Of a DNA stretch of 64,000 nt, positions 41,901 through 50,226 are shown piece by piece. Source of the stretch: Streptomyces griseocarneus (GTDB lineage: Bacteria > Actinomycetota > Actinomycetes > Streptomycetales > Streptomycetaceae); contig PENC01000010.1 in assembly GCA_003674045.1 (NCBI GenBank), positions 173,604 to 237,603 of the forward strand, in the 5' to 3' direction. The position numbers were made by a program, and so were the translations under genes. Each line of letters starts with the position of its first letter. Positions within the stretch are counted from its first letter, which is position 1. The notes beneath the pieces were generated by a model. That model searched no databases and had not been told where the DNA came from. It was given only the letters and a program-made list of their open reading frames with translations.

Positions 41901-44110
41901 CAGGCGGCGTGTGCGCTGCCGAACAGTCCGGTGACGTCGAAGCGGCCCTCCTCCGGGAGGTTCGCGCCGACGCGCAGGTCCGCCTCGGCGCCGGGCGGGT
42001 CGTCGAGCAGGGCGAGGACGGGGTCACCGCCGCGTTCGGCGTCCGTCAGGCGTTTGAGGACGAGGACGACGGCGGCGTCGCCGGGCGCCCGGTGCAGGCC
42101 GAGGCCGTCGAGGGCGGCGGTGTGCACGTCGTCGTCCGACAGGTCGACGGCCCCCACGATCGCCGCGTCGGCCTCGTGGGCGCGCAGGGCCCGGGCGGCC
42201 AGCCGCAGCGCGACGACACCGGAGGCCTCCTCGCAGGACACGGTGAAGCCCGGCCCGGCGAGGTCGAGCTGGGCGTTGATGCGGTTGGCCACCGCGTTGG
42301 ACATGGTGCCGACGACCGCGGGGGTGCCGAGAAGCGCGTGGCAGGCCTCTCGGAGCCGCTCGGTGGTGCCGGAAGGGGCGGGGAGCCCGGCGCGTTCCCA
42401 CTGGTGGCCGATGCGACGGCGCTGTGCGTAGCGGGCGACGCGGGGGTCGTTGCCCATGCCGACGAGGACGGCCGTGCGTTCGCGCGGGAGGGACAGGCCC
42501 TCCGCGGCCTCGCGGGCGGCGTCGAGGACGAGGATCTGCTGCGGGAGGATGTCCTCCAGGTCGGCTGGCGGGAAGCGCAGGCCGTCGAGGGCGATGGAGA
42601 CGGCCATGCGCCGTGCGCGGCCCGCTCGGCCGGTGAGGACCGCGCGGGTGAACCCGGCGGTGGTGTCGCCGCCGTCGCCGGTGCGGGCGGCGAGCGCGAC
42701 GACCGCGACGGGCTCGTCCGCGCCGTCCGCACCGGCCGGCTGCTCCCCGGGACTGCGGGCGGGAGGCGGTGGAGCGGGAGCCGTCCCCTCGTCCCAGGCG
42801 TCGAGGACCACGTGCGCGTTGCTGCCGCCGAAGCCGAAAGCGCTGACCGCGGCCCGCCGCGGCCCGGGCCAGTCCTCCGGTTCGGTGAGGAGCCGGAGGG
42901 GACGCCCGCGCAGGGCGGGTGAGGGGACGTCGGCGCCGAGGGTCGGGGGGCGCATGCCCGCCGTGAGGGCACCGACGGCCTTCAGCAGGCCCGCGGCCCC
43001 GGCAGGGGCGAGGAGGTGGCCCACGTTGGACTTGACCGATCCGATGGGCAGTCCGTGGTGCGCGGCGAAGACGCGACCGGTGGCGGCGATCTCGGCGGCG
43101 TCGCCGACAGCGGTTCCGGTGGCGTGGCACTCCAGCAGGCCGACGGTCTCGGGGTCGATGCCGGCCGTGGCGTAGGCGAGGCGCATGGCGCGTTCCTGCC
43201 CGGCCGGGTCGGGGCTGAGGAAGCCGGTGCCGCGACCGTTGTTGCCGAGGCCGATGCCGCGGATGACGGCGAGGACGGGGCGGTCCTGGGCCAGGGCGTC
43301 GGCGAGCCGCATGAGGGCGACGAACGCGGCGCCCTCGGCGGGGACGAGCCCGTCGGCGTCGCGGTGGAAGGGGCGGCTGCGCCCCGTGGGACTGAGGGCG
43401 GAGACGACGGCGAAGCTGCTGTGGATGAGCAGGCTGTCGGCCCCGTTGACGGCACCGGCCAGCATGAGACCGGCCGAGCGGTCGTGGAGCCGGTCGCAGG
43501 CGAGTTTGACGGCGTAGAGGGCGGAGGCGCACGCGGCGTCGAGGGCGAAGGCCCCGGCGTCGAGACCGAGGGCGCGGGCGGCGAGCAGGGCGGGCAGGCC
43601 GGAGCAGAACCAGTCGCGGGGGTCGGGTGTGCCGTCGGCGGCGGCCAGCAGGGCGTCACGGACGGCGGGGGCCTGGCGGCGGGCCCAGACATGCTCGGCA
43701 TGGCGCGTGGCCGCGGAGGAGGGCTGGCAGAGGTTGCCGAGCACGAGTCCGGTGCGCTGCGGTGCGGACCCCGGATGGCCGGCCTCCCGAAGGGCCTGCC
43801 GGCCCGCGTGCAGCACCCACTGGACGAGGGGGGCGAGGCGCAGCACGTCGGCGCTGTCGAGAGCGAATCCGGTGGGGTCGAAGGCGTCCGCGAAGCCGTG
43901 GACGTAGCCGCCGGTGTCGCCGGGGAGGCGGTCGCGCCCGTCCGGCAAGGTGGTGGCGACGCCGGCGGCGAGCGGCAGTCGCCAGCGGCCGGGCGGGGCG
44001 GGGCCGAGGGCGCTGCGCCCGGCGGCGACGTCGTCCCAGAACCGGCCGGGGGTGAGGGCGCCGGGCAGGACACAGCCGCGTCCGACGATGGCGATCGGTT
44101 CGAATCCCAT
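38990..44110 (-). CDS. PfaC-like iterative PKS: KS-CLF-DH-DH-PS-DH (PPTase-like tail)
   Basis: This 1706-aa synthase subunit of the PUFA/secondary-lipid type has the following order. KS occupies residues 1-430 (active Cys-194 in LDAACASAL, later ECHATGTAVGD). A CLF covers about 460-800, in which the Cys position is Glu-628 (VSCEEASGV). FabA-like dehydratase 1 is about 950-1090 (FLLLDRILGID) and dehydratase 2 about 1165-1290 (HFPHDPCVPGS, His-1199). A polyketide-type dehydratase region is about 1330-1590 (FHGPAFHYV, GLLDAAFH). The last 115 residues (ALAVKDHVGRL and VAVTHEGERV) resemble a degenerate phosphopantetheinyl-transferase tail, which is uncertain. The CLF pairs with KS for iterative chain extension. 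The start ATG lies 52 bp after the PfaA-like stop, so it is the third gene of the operon. Confidence 0.88.
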   Translation of the reverse strand: MGFEPIAIVGRGCVLPGALTPGRFWDDVAAGRSALGPAPPGRWRLPLAAGVATTLPDGRDRLPGDTGGYVHGFADAFDPTGFALDSADVLRLAPLVQWVLHAGRQALREAGHPGSAPQRTGLVLGNLCQPSSAATRHAEHVWARRQAPAVRDALLAAADGTPDPRDWFCSGLPALLAARALGLDAGAFALDAACASALYAVKLACDRLHDRSAGLMLAGAVNGADSLLIHSSFAVVSALSPTGRSRPFHRDADGLVPAEGAAFVALMRLADALAQDRPVLAVIRGIGLGNNGRGTGFLSPDPAGQERAMRLAYATAGIDPETVGLLECHATGTAVGDAAEIAATGRVFAAHHGLPIGSVKSNVGHLLAPAGAAGLLKAVGALTAGMRPPTLGADVPSPALRGRPLRLLTEPEDWPGPRRAAVSAFGFGGSNAHVVLDAWDEGTAPAPPPPARSPGEQPAGADGADEPVAVVALAARTGDGGDTTAGFTRAVLTGRAGRARRMAVSIALDGLRFPPADLEDILPQQILVLDAAREAAEGLSLPRERTAVLVGMGNDPRVARYAQRRRIGHQWERAGLPAPSGTTERLREACHALLGTPAVVGTMSNAVANRINAQLDLAGPGFTVSCEEASGVVALRLAARALRAHEADAAIVGAVDLSDDDVHTAALDGLGLHRAPGDAAVVLVLKRLTDAERGGDPVLALLDDPPGAEADLRVGANLPEEGRFDVTGLFGSAHAACGLLAVATAVTALHHRVRPRPAAPAEALPGVRTAEVAVPVLDGPTHRVGLRAAAAAGPGQPPGARGTDGSRVQVPAHAPDVRFPLPDPLPGVVRPASALSPARDAPLTPLPATAAMLRHGTRVRSLHRAHLAALTDTHLRFLDGRRELTAALAAVRPQALVPSGHPRPGTPPGYPGPRLGRAELERLVTGPVSAVFGPAFRPLDGRARWNRPPAPPFLLLDRILGIDAQPASLGTGTIWSETELPDGSWFLGADGRLSAAVLAETCQANQVLLSWMGVDLLHPGDRVYRFLGCEVTFHGSPPRAGETLRHEIRVEGHTRHQGALLTFFRADCRVGDELRLSIRHAQAGLFTDTDLTTAEGIHWESAPGPPPDVPHDPPSAPLGAPRGFPAHAVRAFADGRPYDCFGPDWARARGHRRTPRIDSGPLLTIDRVTEWDPAAGAWGRGRLRAETDIRPDSWYFAAHFPHDPCVPGSLMMHAAFQSMAFHMAALGLTLDRDGARFEPVPGRTAVIRCRRQATPADRTLAYEVHIAGVVTGPEPALYADVLVSVDDVPAFHFQDLAIRLAPGDPPPSLASGGPVRTVEIIDPAVDTWVLDHCPTLTVPVLPMMSVVDRLAAAACAATGRRPEQLSLRSVRIGQWLTLDRPLRLATEIRTVRGGAELTLLRCHGAGPDGAPRFEPAAFARLDLTGTRRRPRPFPPLTDAVPEPLPYTSGAMFHGPAFHYVTSLRIGSTGSTAVLDAGHTGVPRRHLHQGLLDAAFHIVPFGELRRWTPQAAADTSGYPWRLETFDLYEPLPDAGAVTAEARFRGCHADDPAFPVIDFQLRADDRVLAAFRLVAILLDVGPLGRTSLTDRMAFARDRRYTSGVGISRTERGVTTLSLAEAQAHDWLPGTVQTLYGLPTDVPLAEHLTALAVKDHVGRLARVHPCAVHVADDLRSALVTDAAGGPGHRHRVAVTHEGERVRIVTDGTG

Positions 44111-44162
44111 GCGGCTCCCATCCCGTTCGGTTCCCCCTCGTCGCGTGTGCCGGCGGAAGTGT

Positions 44163-47100
44163 TCAGTCGGGGCGGCGGACGAGTTCCACGTCGCGGAGCT
44201 CGGCGAAAGGGGCGCCGTCCTCCCCGGTCAGGTGCAGATGGCACTGGGCGTGGGCGCCTTCGGCCCACAGGGGTCGGACCTCGCAGTGGACGGGTCCCCG
44301 GGCGGGGCCGGGGTGGTGGAGGCGGAAGGCGCCGACGGCCATGGGCAGGGCGGCGCCGCCGAGCGAGGTGCTGGCCCAGCGCCCGGCGAGCTGGAGGGCG
44401 CCGTCCAGCACGGCGGGGTCGGTGTGCCAGGGGCCGGGGGACCAGCCGAGGCCGTCGAGGCCGCGCAGAGTGCCACGGGCACCGGCCGTGCCGAGGCCGT
44501 CGATGGCGGTGAGGGAACGCAGGAGGGGACCGTGGAAGAGCACGGTGCCGTCGTAGATCTCGCCGTCCCAGGGCGGGAGGTCGGCCGGGACGGGGACGGG
44601 CTCGTCACCGGGCACGGGCGAGTCGGCGGGATGCAGGCTGCCGCCGTAGTGCAGTCGGCCTCCTGAGCCGCGCAGTTCGACGGTGAGCTGGCGCGGCTCG
44701 TGGGGGTCGGCGACGGCGTGCAGGGTGAAGGCCTCTCCGTCGCCGTCGAGCCGGGTGAGGGTGGCGGGGTGCAGGACACGGAGGTCCCGCAGGACCGGGT
44801 GGGCGGCACCGGGAGCCCAGGCGCGGGCGGCTCCGGTGAACCACTCCAGTGCCTGGGCCACGGGCAGGACGGGCGTGCCGTCGATGACGTGGTCGGCGAT
44901 GTGGGGGTGGGTGTGCCGGGCGACGCGGACCCGCGCGGGCTGCGGGACGGTGGCGGCGGGGGGCCGTTCCGCGGCCGCGGTGAGCACGACGCGGGCGTCG
45001 TGGCCCGTGGTGGTCAGTTCGCGGACGAAGGCGGCGGCCCCGGCCTCCATGCCGAGCAGCGGCACACCGGCGGAGGCGAAGCGGTCGGCGAGCGCGGGCA
45101 CGACCATGCCGCCCGCCCAGGGCCCCCAGGCGAGGGACCGGACGAAGCAGCCGGGGCGTTCGGCGGCCTGGGCCGAGGCGACCTGGGCGAGGACCTCGTT
45201 GGCCATGGCGTAGTCGCTCTGCCCGGGGTTGCCGTGGCAGGCGGTGACGGAGGAGAAGAGACAGATCCCGCGGAGGGGGTCGGCCGCCGTCGCCTCCAGC
45301 AGGGCGCGCAGCCCTTCGACCTTCGTGCCGAAGACCTGGTCGAAGTCCGTGTCGGTCTTGTCGGGGAGCAGCCGGTCGGCGAGCACACCGGCGCCGTGCA
45401 CGATGCCGGTGACGGGCCCCCACTCGTCGCGCACGACGGCCAGCGCGTCGGCCAGGGCGCGGCGGTCGCGGACGTCGACGGGGAAGTAGCGGGCCGGTGA
45501 GCCCGCGTCCTCCAGAGCGGCCACGGCGGCCTTGATCTCGCGGACGGCCAGGACGCGTCGGGCACGGGCGGTGAGCCCGGCCGGGGACGCCGTGGGGTCC
45601 TGGGCGGCGAGGGCGCGGACCAGCCCGGCCTCGTCGGCGGGGTCCGGCAGTCCGGGCGGTTCCTCGTCGAGTTCGGTGCGGCCGAGGAGAACGAAGCGGG
45701 GACGGCGGGCACGGGCGAGGGCGAGCAGGGCGGCCGCCGTGATGCCGCGCCCGCCGCCGGTGGCCACGATGACGTCCTCGGGTCCCGGTCCGGGCAGTTC
45801 GCGGCCCGTGTCCTCGGCCGGGAGAGGTGCGGGGACGAACTGCAGGGTGATGCGGCTGCCGTCGGCGGGCAGGCCGACGTCCAGCAGCGGCCCTCCGCTG
45901 AGGAGTTCGGTGGCGATGGCCTCGGCGACGTCCTCGGGGTCGCGGCCCGGGCGGGGGCAGTCGATGGCCTTGACCGCGGCGGTGGGCCACTCGCGGGCCG
46001 CGGTACGGGCCAGGGCGGCGAGCCCGCCGGACCAGGCGCGGGCGCCCTGCGCGCCGCTCAGGCCGAAGTCGCCCCCGGTGTCCTGGACGGTGACGAACAC
46101 GCCGCCCTCGTCGGTGAACCGGGGCGCGACGAGCCGCGCGGCGCGGAAGGCCGCGAGCTGGGACTCCAGCATCTGCTCGACGGAGGCGTCCTGGCGCAGG
46201 CCGCCCAGGAGCAGCACGCCGCGCGTGTCGGCGGACAGGGAGTCCGTGCTTCCGACGGCCTCCACGGCGGCTCCCCGGGCGCTGAGCCGTTCGGCGACGA
46301 GCTTGGCGAGCCCGGAGCCGCCGTCGACGACGGTCAGCGTCTGTTCGGTGAGGCCCGGCATCGCCAGTCCGGCGGCGGGGACGGGCACGGCGCGCAGCGC
46401 GTACCGGGTCGCGTGTGCCGCGGGGGTGACGGGCGCATCCGGTACGGCGGGACCGGCGGCGGGTGGTGGTGCTTCGCCCGTGGCGGCAGCGTCGGCGGGA
46501 GCGGCCTCGGGAGGAGCGGGCGGTTCGGGGGACGGAGCTGGTTCGGCCGCCGGTGCCGTGCCTTCCCCGCCGGTCAGGGCGCGGATCTTCTCGGCGATCT
46601 GGCCGAGCGTCCGCAGGGCGACGAGCTCCGCCGGGTCGCCCTCGGGCAGTTCACCCAGGCGTCGGCGCAGTGCCGCGAGGATCTCGACCTTCTTGATGGA
46701 GTCGATGCCGAGGTCGGCTTCGAGCTGCATGTCGGGGCGGAGCATCTCGATCGGGTAGCCGGTGCGTTCGGCGACCACGGAGAGCAGTACCGCCTCGATG
46801 TCCGTCGTGCCGTGCGTGTCCTGCGCCCCGGGCGGTACCTGTGGCGGGGCGGTGGTGTCCGCCGGGGCCGTGGGCATCTCGAGGGCGGGCATTTCCAGGG
46901 CGGGTGCCGTGGGAGGCGGCGTGGCCACCTCCACGGGTGGCGCGGCGACGAGCGGTGCGTCTTCGTCGGTCAGGCGCGGCAGGGCATCGGCGGGGGTGCC
47001 GAGCAGTGCCGCGACGGAGGCCTCGGAGAGCTTGAGGAAGGCCAGGTGGGACTCCGTCATCATGCGCTGGTACGCGGCATGGGCCTCGGCCGTCTGGCGC

Positions 47101-50100
47101 TGGGCGTCCTCGATGAGCCGTACCAGGGACTCGGGCGCCCCCGCCGGGACCGGTGTGGCCACGGGGGCGGGAGTGAGTACGGGTGACGTCTCCGCCGGGA
47201 CGTCCGGCAACGGGTCGTCGGACGGCAACGGGCCGGTGGCCGGATCGGAAACGGGAGCGACGGCCGCAGTTGGCGCGACAGCCGGATCGGAGGCTGCCGG
47301 TGTGCCGTCGGCCGCCTGGGGCGGGTACATTCTGCCGTGGTTCCCCCCGTCGATCTTCACTGTCATGGTGGTTCGCTGCTCCTGCTCGGGGTCTGCGGGC
47401 GGGCGGTAGTGGCGCCAGGCGGGGCCGAAGTCCAGGGGGACGCCGTGGACGGCGAGCCGGGCCAGGCCGTCCTGAAGGGCCGTCACCCCGTGTCCGTCAC
47501 GGCGGTCGAAGGAGACGGCCAGGTGCGGGCGGTCGCCGAGGATCCGCCCGGTCAGCCGGGTGAGCACGGTCCCGGCGCCGACCTCGGCGAAGACCCGTAC
47601 CCCGGCCGTGTACATGGCCTCGATCTGGTCCGCGAAGCGCACGGGCGCGGTGAGGTGGGCGGCGAGCCGCGCCCGTACGGCCTCGGGATCGGGTGGGTAG
47701 GGGGAGGCGTCGGTGTTGGAGTAGACGTCGACGGCTGGTGCCCGGACGGGCGTGGCGCGCAGGGTCTCCTCGAAGGGCGCGTGGGCGTCGGCGACGAGCG
47801 GGCTGTGGAAGGCGGCGGCCGCCGACAGCGGGGTGACGGGGATACCGGCCTCGTCGAGCCGTGCGGTGACGGCCGCGAGGGCCGGTCCGGTGCCGGACAG
47901 GACGGTCTGCCCGGGGCCGTTGTGGTTGGCGATCCAGATCCCGTCGATCCCGGCGACGGCCGCCGCGGTCTCCTCGGGACCGGCGGCGACGGCGGCCATG
48001 CCGCCCGGGGCATCCGCGGCCGCGGCGTGCATCAGTGCGCCCCGGCGGTGGGCCAGGCGCATGAGGGTGTCGGCGTCGTAGGCGCCCGCGGCGTGCAGGG
48101 CGGTGAGTTCGCCGAGGCTGTGCCCGGCGGTGCAGGCGGGCCGCAGGCCGTGTTCGCCCAGGACGGCGAGCAGGGCCAGGCTGTGGGCGGCGAGCGCGGG
48201 CTGGGCCCAGCGGGTCTCGGTGAGCAGGGCCTGCTGGGCGGTGCGCGCGGCGGCGTCGGTGGCGGGCGGGGGGAAGACGACGTGGTGCAGGGGCGGTTCG
48301 GCGGAACCGTCCTCAGGGGTGCTCTCTCCGGCGACCGCGTCCCAGACGGCCCGGGCGGACGGTTCGTGCACGGCGAGGTCGGCGCCCATGCCCGGGTACT
48401 GGGAGCCCTGGCCCGGGAAGAGGAACGCGATCCCGCCCGGCTCGGGCTGTCCGGCGGCGTAGTGCAGCGCTCCCGGTTCGGACAGCGGCCGCCGCTCGTC
48501 CCCGGACCCGGCGAGGTGCCGGGCCGCCCGGTCCAGCCGCTCGGCGAGCTCGTCGGCGTCGGCGGCGATCACCGCCAGGCGCAGGGGGTCCTCGGCGCGG
48601 AACGCTTCCTGGGTACGGCGGGCCAGGTCGGCCGGCCGGAACGTGCCGCCGGTGCCGTCGGCCGCCGCGGCGCGGACGGCGGCGACACGCTCGCGCAGCT
48701 CTTCGGCGGACGTGCCGCTGAGCAGGACGAGTTCGGTGGGCGCGGTACGGACCCGGGGCGGCGGGGTGTGCGGGGTCCCGGGCGGAGGTGTGTGTTCCTC
48801 CAGTGTGACGTGGAAGTTGCTGCCGCCGAAGCCGAAGCTGGAGACGGCCGCCCGGCGGGGGTGCCCGGCGGGCCGGATCCAGGGGCGGGCCGCGGTGTTG
48901 AGGTAGAAGGGGCTGCTCCCGATACGCAGGTCGGGGTGGGGGCGGTCGGCCTTGATGGTGGGCGGGAGCACCTTGTGGTGCAGGGCGAGGACGGCCTTGA
49001 GCAGACCGACGGCCCCGGCCGCGCATTTGGTGTGCCCGATCTGGGACTTGACCGAGCCGAGGGCGCACCACTGGGTGCCGGGGCGTCCCCCGTCCTCGTA
49101 GACCTCGCGCAGGGCGGTGAACTCGGCCTGGTCGCCGGCCCGGGTGCCGGTGCCGTGCGCCTCGACGAGCCCGACGGTGCCGGGCCCGTAACCGGCGTCG
49201 GCGTAGGCGCGGCGCAGGGCGCGGGTCTGACCCTCGGCGAGAGGCGCGAAGATGGCGGTGCCGCGCCCGTCCGAGGAGGTCCCGAGGCCGCGGATGACGG
49301 CGTAGACGGGGTCGCCGTCGCGCTCGGCGTCGGCCAGCCGCTTGAGGGCGAAGAGGGCGAGGGCCTCGCCGAGCATGGTGCCGTCGGCGTCCTCGGCGAA
49401 GGGGCGGCAGTCGCCGGTCGGGGACAGGGCGGGGGTGGTGGTGAAGCAGCGGAAGGTGCCGATGTCGTTGGAGGCGTCCACTCCTCCGGTGAGCACCAGA
49501 TCGGCGCGGCCCAGGGCGAGTTCGTCGAGCGCGCAGGAGAGGGCGGCCAGCGAGCTGGCGCAGGCGGCGTCGGTGGTGTGGTTGGTGCCGTGCAGGTCGA
49601 AGCGGTTGGCGATGCGTCCGGCGACGACGTTGCCGAGACCGCCGGGGAAGCTCATCTCGTCGGGTACGGGGCAGCGGGCGGCGATGGCGTCGCAGAGCTC
49701 CTGTGCCTGGTGTTCGGGCAGGCCGTGGTCGCGCATGGCGCTCAGCCAGAGGGGCCGGTGGTCGCGCTGGCCGGACTGGGTGAGCATCTCCAGGACGGCG
49801 CTGCCGATGATGACGGAGACCCGTTCGCGGTCGACGGCCGTGGCACCGCGGCCGCCGGTGGCGTCTCGCAGGGCCTGGTCCGCGACCATGAGGGCGAGCA
49901 GTTGCGCGGTGTCGGTGGAGGCGATGGCGGAGGGCGGGATGCCGTGGGCGAGGGGGTCGAAGTCGACCCGGGGCAGGAAGGCGCCACGCCGGACGTAGAC
50001 CTTGTCGGGGGTGCCGGGAACGGGGTGGTAGTAGTCGTCGACGAGCCAGCGCGAGGGCGGGACACCGGTCATGGCGTCGTGGCGGCCGAGGATCAGGCGC

Positions 50101-50192
50101 CAGCTCTGCTCGACGTCGCGGGCGTCCGGGAGGAGGGCGCCCAGGCCGGTGACGGCGACGGGCACTCGGCCGGCGAGTGGGGTGTCGGGCAT
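44163..50192 (-). CDS. PfaA-like iterative PKS: KS-AT-ACP-KR-DH
   Basis: This 2009-aa multifunctional synthase has KS at about residues 10-430 (Cys-211 in TTDAACASSL) and AT at about 590-870 (PGQGSQYPGMG; Ser-692 in AGHSLGELTA). One ACP spans about 1130-1210, with Ser-1165 in LGIDSIKKVEIL, the sequence signature of PUFA-synthase carriers. KR lies at about 1470-1750 (ATGGGRGITAAAL, QSDYAMANEV) and a hotdog dehydratase at about 1755-2009 (HPHIADHVIDGTPVLPV). A Pro/Ala linker surrounds the carrier. Bacterial PUFA synthases usually carry several tandem ACPs; here only one is visible. ATG 50192 has AGGAG seven bases upstream; the frame is open beyond but overlaps the preceding gene. Confidence 0.9.
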   Translation of the reverse strand: MPDTPLAGRVPVAVTGLGALLPDARDVEQSWRLILGRHDAMTGVPPSRWLVDDYYHPVPGTPDKVYVRRGAFLPRVDFDPLAHGIPPSAIASTDTAQLLALMVADQALRDATGGRGATAVDRERVSVIIGSAVLEMLTQSGQRDHRPLWLSAMRDHGLPEHQAQELCDAIAARCPVPDEMSFPGGLGNVVAGRIANRFDLHGTNHTTDAACASSLAALSCALDELALGRADLVLTGGVDASNDIGTFRCFTTTPALSPTGDCRPFAEDADGTMLGEALALFALKRLADAERDGDPVYAVIRGLGTSSDGRGTAIFAPLAEGQTRALRRAYADAGYGPGTVGLVEAHGTGTRAGDQAEFTALREVYEDGGRPGTQWCALGSVKSQIGHTKCAAGAVGLLKAVLALHHKVLPPTIKADRPHPDLRIGSSPFYLNTAARPWIRPAGHPRRAAVSSFGFGGSNFHVTLEEHTPPPGTPHTPPPRVRTAPTELVLLSGTSAEELRERVAAVRAAAADGTGGTFRPADLARRTQEAFRAEDPLRLAVIAADADELAERLDRAARHLAGSGDERRPLSEPGALHYAAGQPEPGGIAFLFPGQGSQYPGMGADLAVHEPSARAVWDAVAGESTPEDGSAEPPLHHVVFPPPATDAAARTAQQALLTETRWAQPALAAHSLALLAVLGEHGLRPACTAGHSLGELTALHAAGAYDADTLMRLAHRRGALMHAAAADAPGGMAAVAAGPEETAAAVAGIDGIWIANHNGPGQTVLSGTGPALAAVTARLDEAGIPVTPLSAAAAFHSPLVADAHAPFEETLRATPVRAPAVDVYSNTDASPYPPDPEAVRARLAAHLTAPVRFADQIEAMYTAGVRVFAEVGAGTVLTRLTGRILGDRPHLAVSFDRRDGHGVTALQDGLARLAVHGVPLDFGPAWRHYRPPADPEQEQRTTMTVKIDGGNHGRMYPPQAADGTPAASDPAVAPTAAVAPVSDPATGPLPSDDPLPDVPAETSPVLTPAPVATPVPAGAPESLVRLIEDAQRQTAEAHAAYQRMMTESHLAFLKLSEASVAALLGTPADALPRLTDEDAPLVAAPPVEVATPPPTAPALEMPALEMPTAPADTTAPPQVPPGAQDTHGTTDIEAVLLSVVAERTGYPIEMLRPDMQLEADLGIDSIKKVEILAALRRRLGELPEGDPAELVALRTLGQIAEKIRALTGGEGTAPAAEPAPSPEPPAPPEAAPADAAATGEAPPPAAGPAVPDAPVTPAAHATRYALRAVPVPAAGLAMPGLTEQTLTVVDGGSGLAKLVAERLSARGAAVEAVGSTDSLSADTRGVLLLGGLRQDASVEQMLESQLAAFRAARLVAPRFTDEGGVFVTVQDTGGDFGLSGAQGARAWSGGLAALARTAAREWPTAAVKAIDCPRPGRDPEDVAEAIATELLSGGPLLDVGLPADGSRITLQFVPAPLPAEDTGRELPGPGPEDVIVATGGGRGITAAALLALARARRPRFVLLGRTELDEEPPGLPDPADEAGLVRALAAQDPTASPAGLTARARRVLAVREIKAAVAALEDAGSPARYFPVDVRDRRALADALAVVRDEWGPVTGIVHGAGVLADRLLPDKTDTDFDQVFGTKVEGLRALLEATAADPLRGICLFSSVTACHGNPGQSDYAMANEVLAQVASAQAAERPGCFVRSLAWGPWAGGMVVPALADRFASAGVPLLGMEAGAAAFVRELTTTGHDARVVLTAAAERPPAATVPQPARVRVARHTHPHIADHVIDGTPVLPVAQALEWFTGAARAWAPGAAHPVLRDLRVLHPATLTRLDGDGEAFTLHAVADPHEPRQLTVELRGSGGRLHYGGSLHPADSPVPGDEPVPVPADLPPWDGEIYDGTVLFHGPLLRSLTAIDGLGTAGARGTLRGLDGLGWSPGPWHTDPAVLDGALQLAGRWASTSLGGAALPMAVGAFRLHHPGPARGPVHCEVRPLWAEGAHAQCHLHLTGEDGAPFAELRDVELVRRPD

Positions 50193-50226
50193 GCTCGGCT
50201 CCTGACGGGAACGCGACCTGTGCGTC

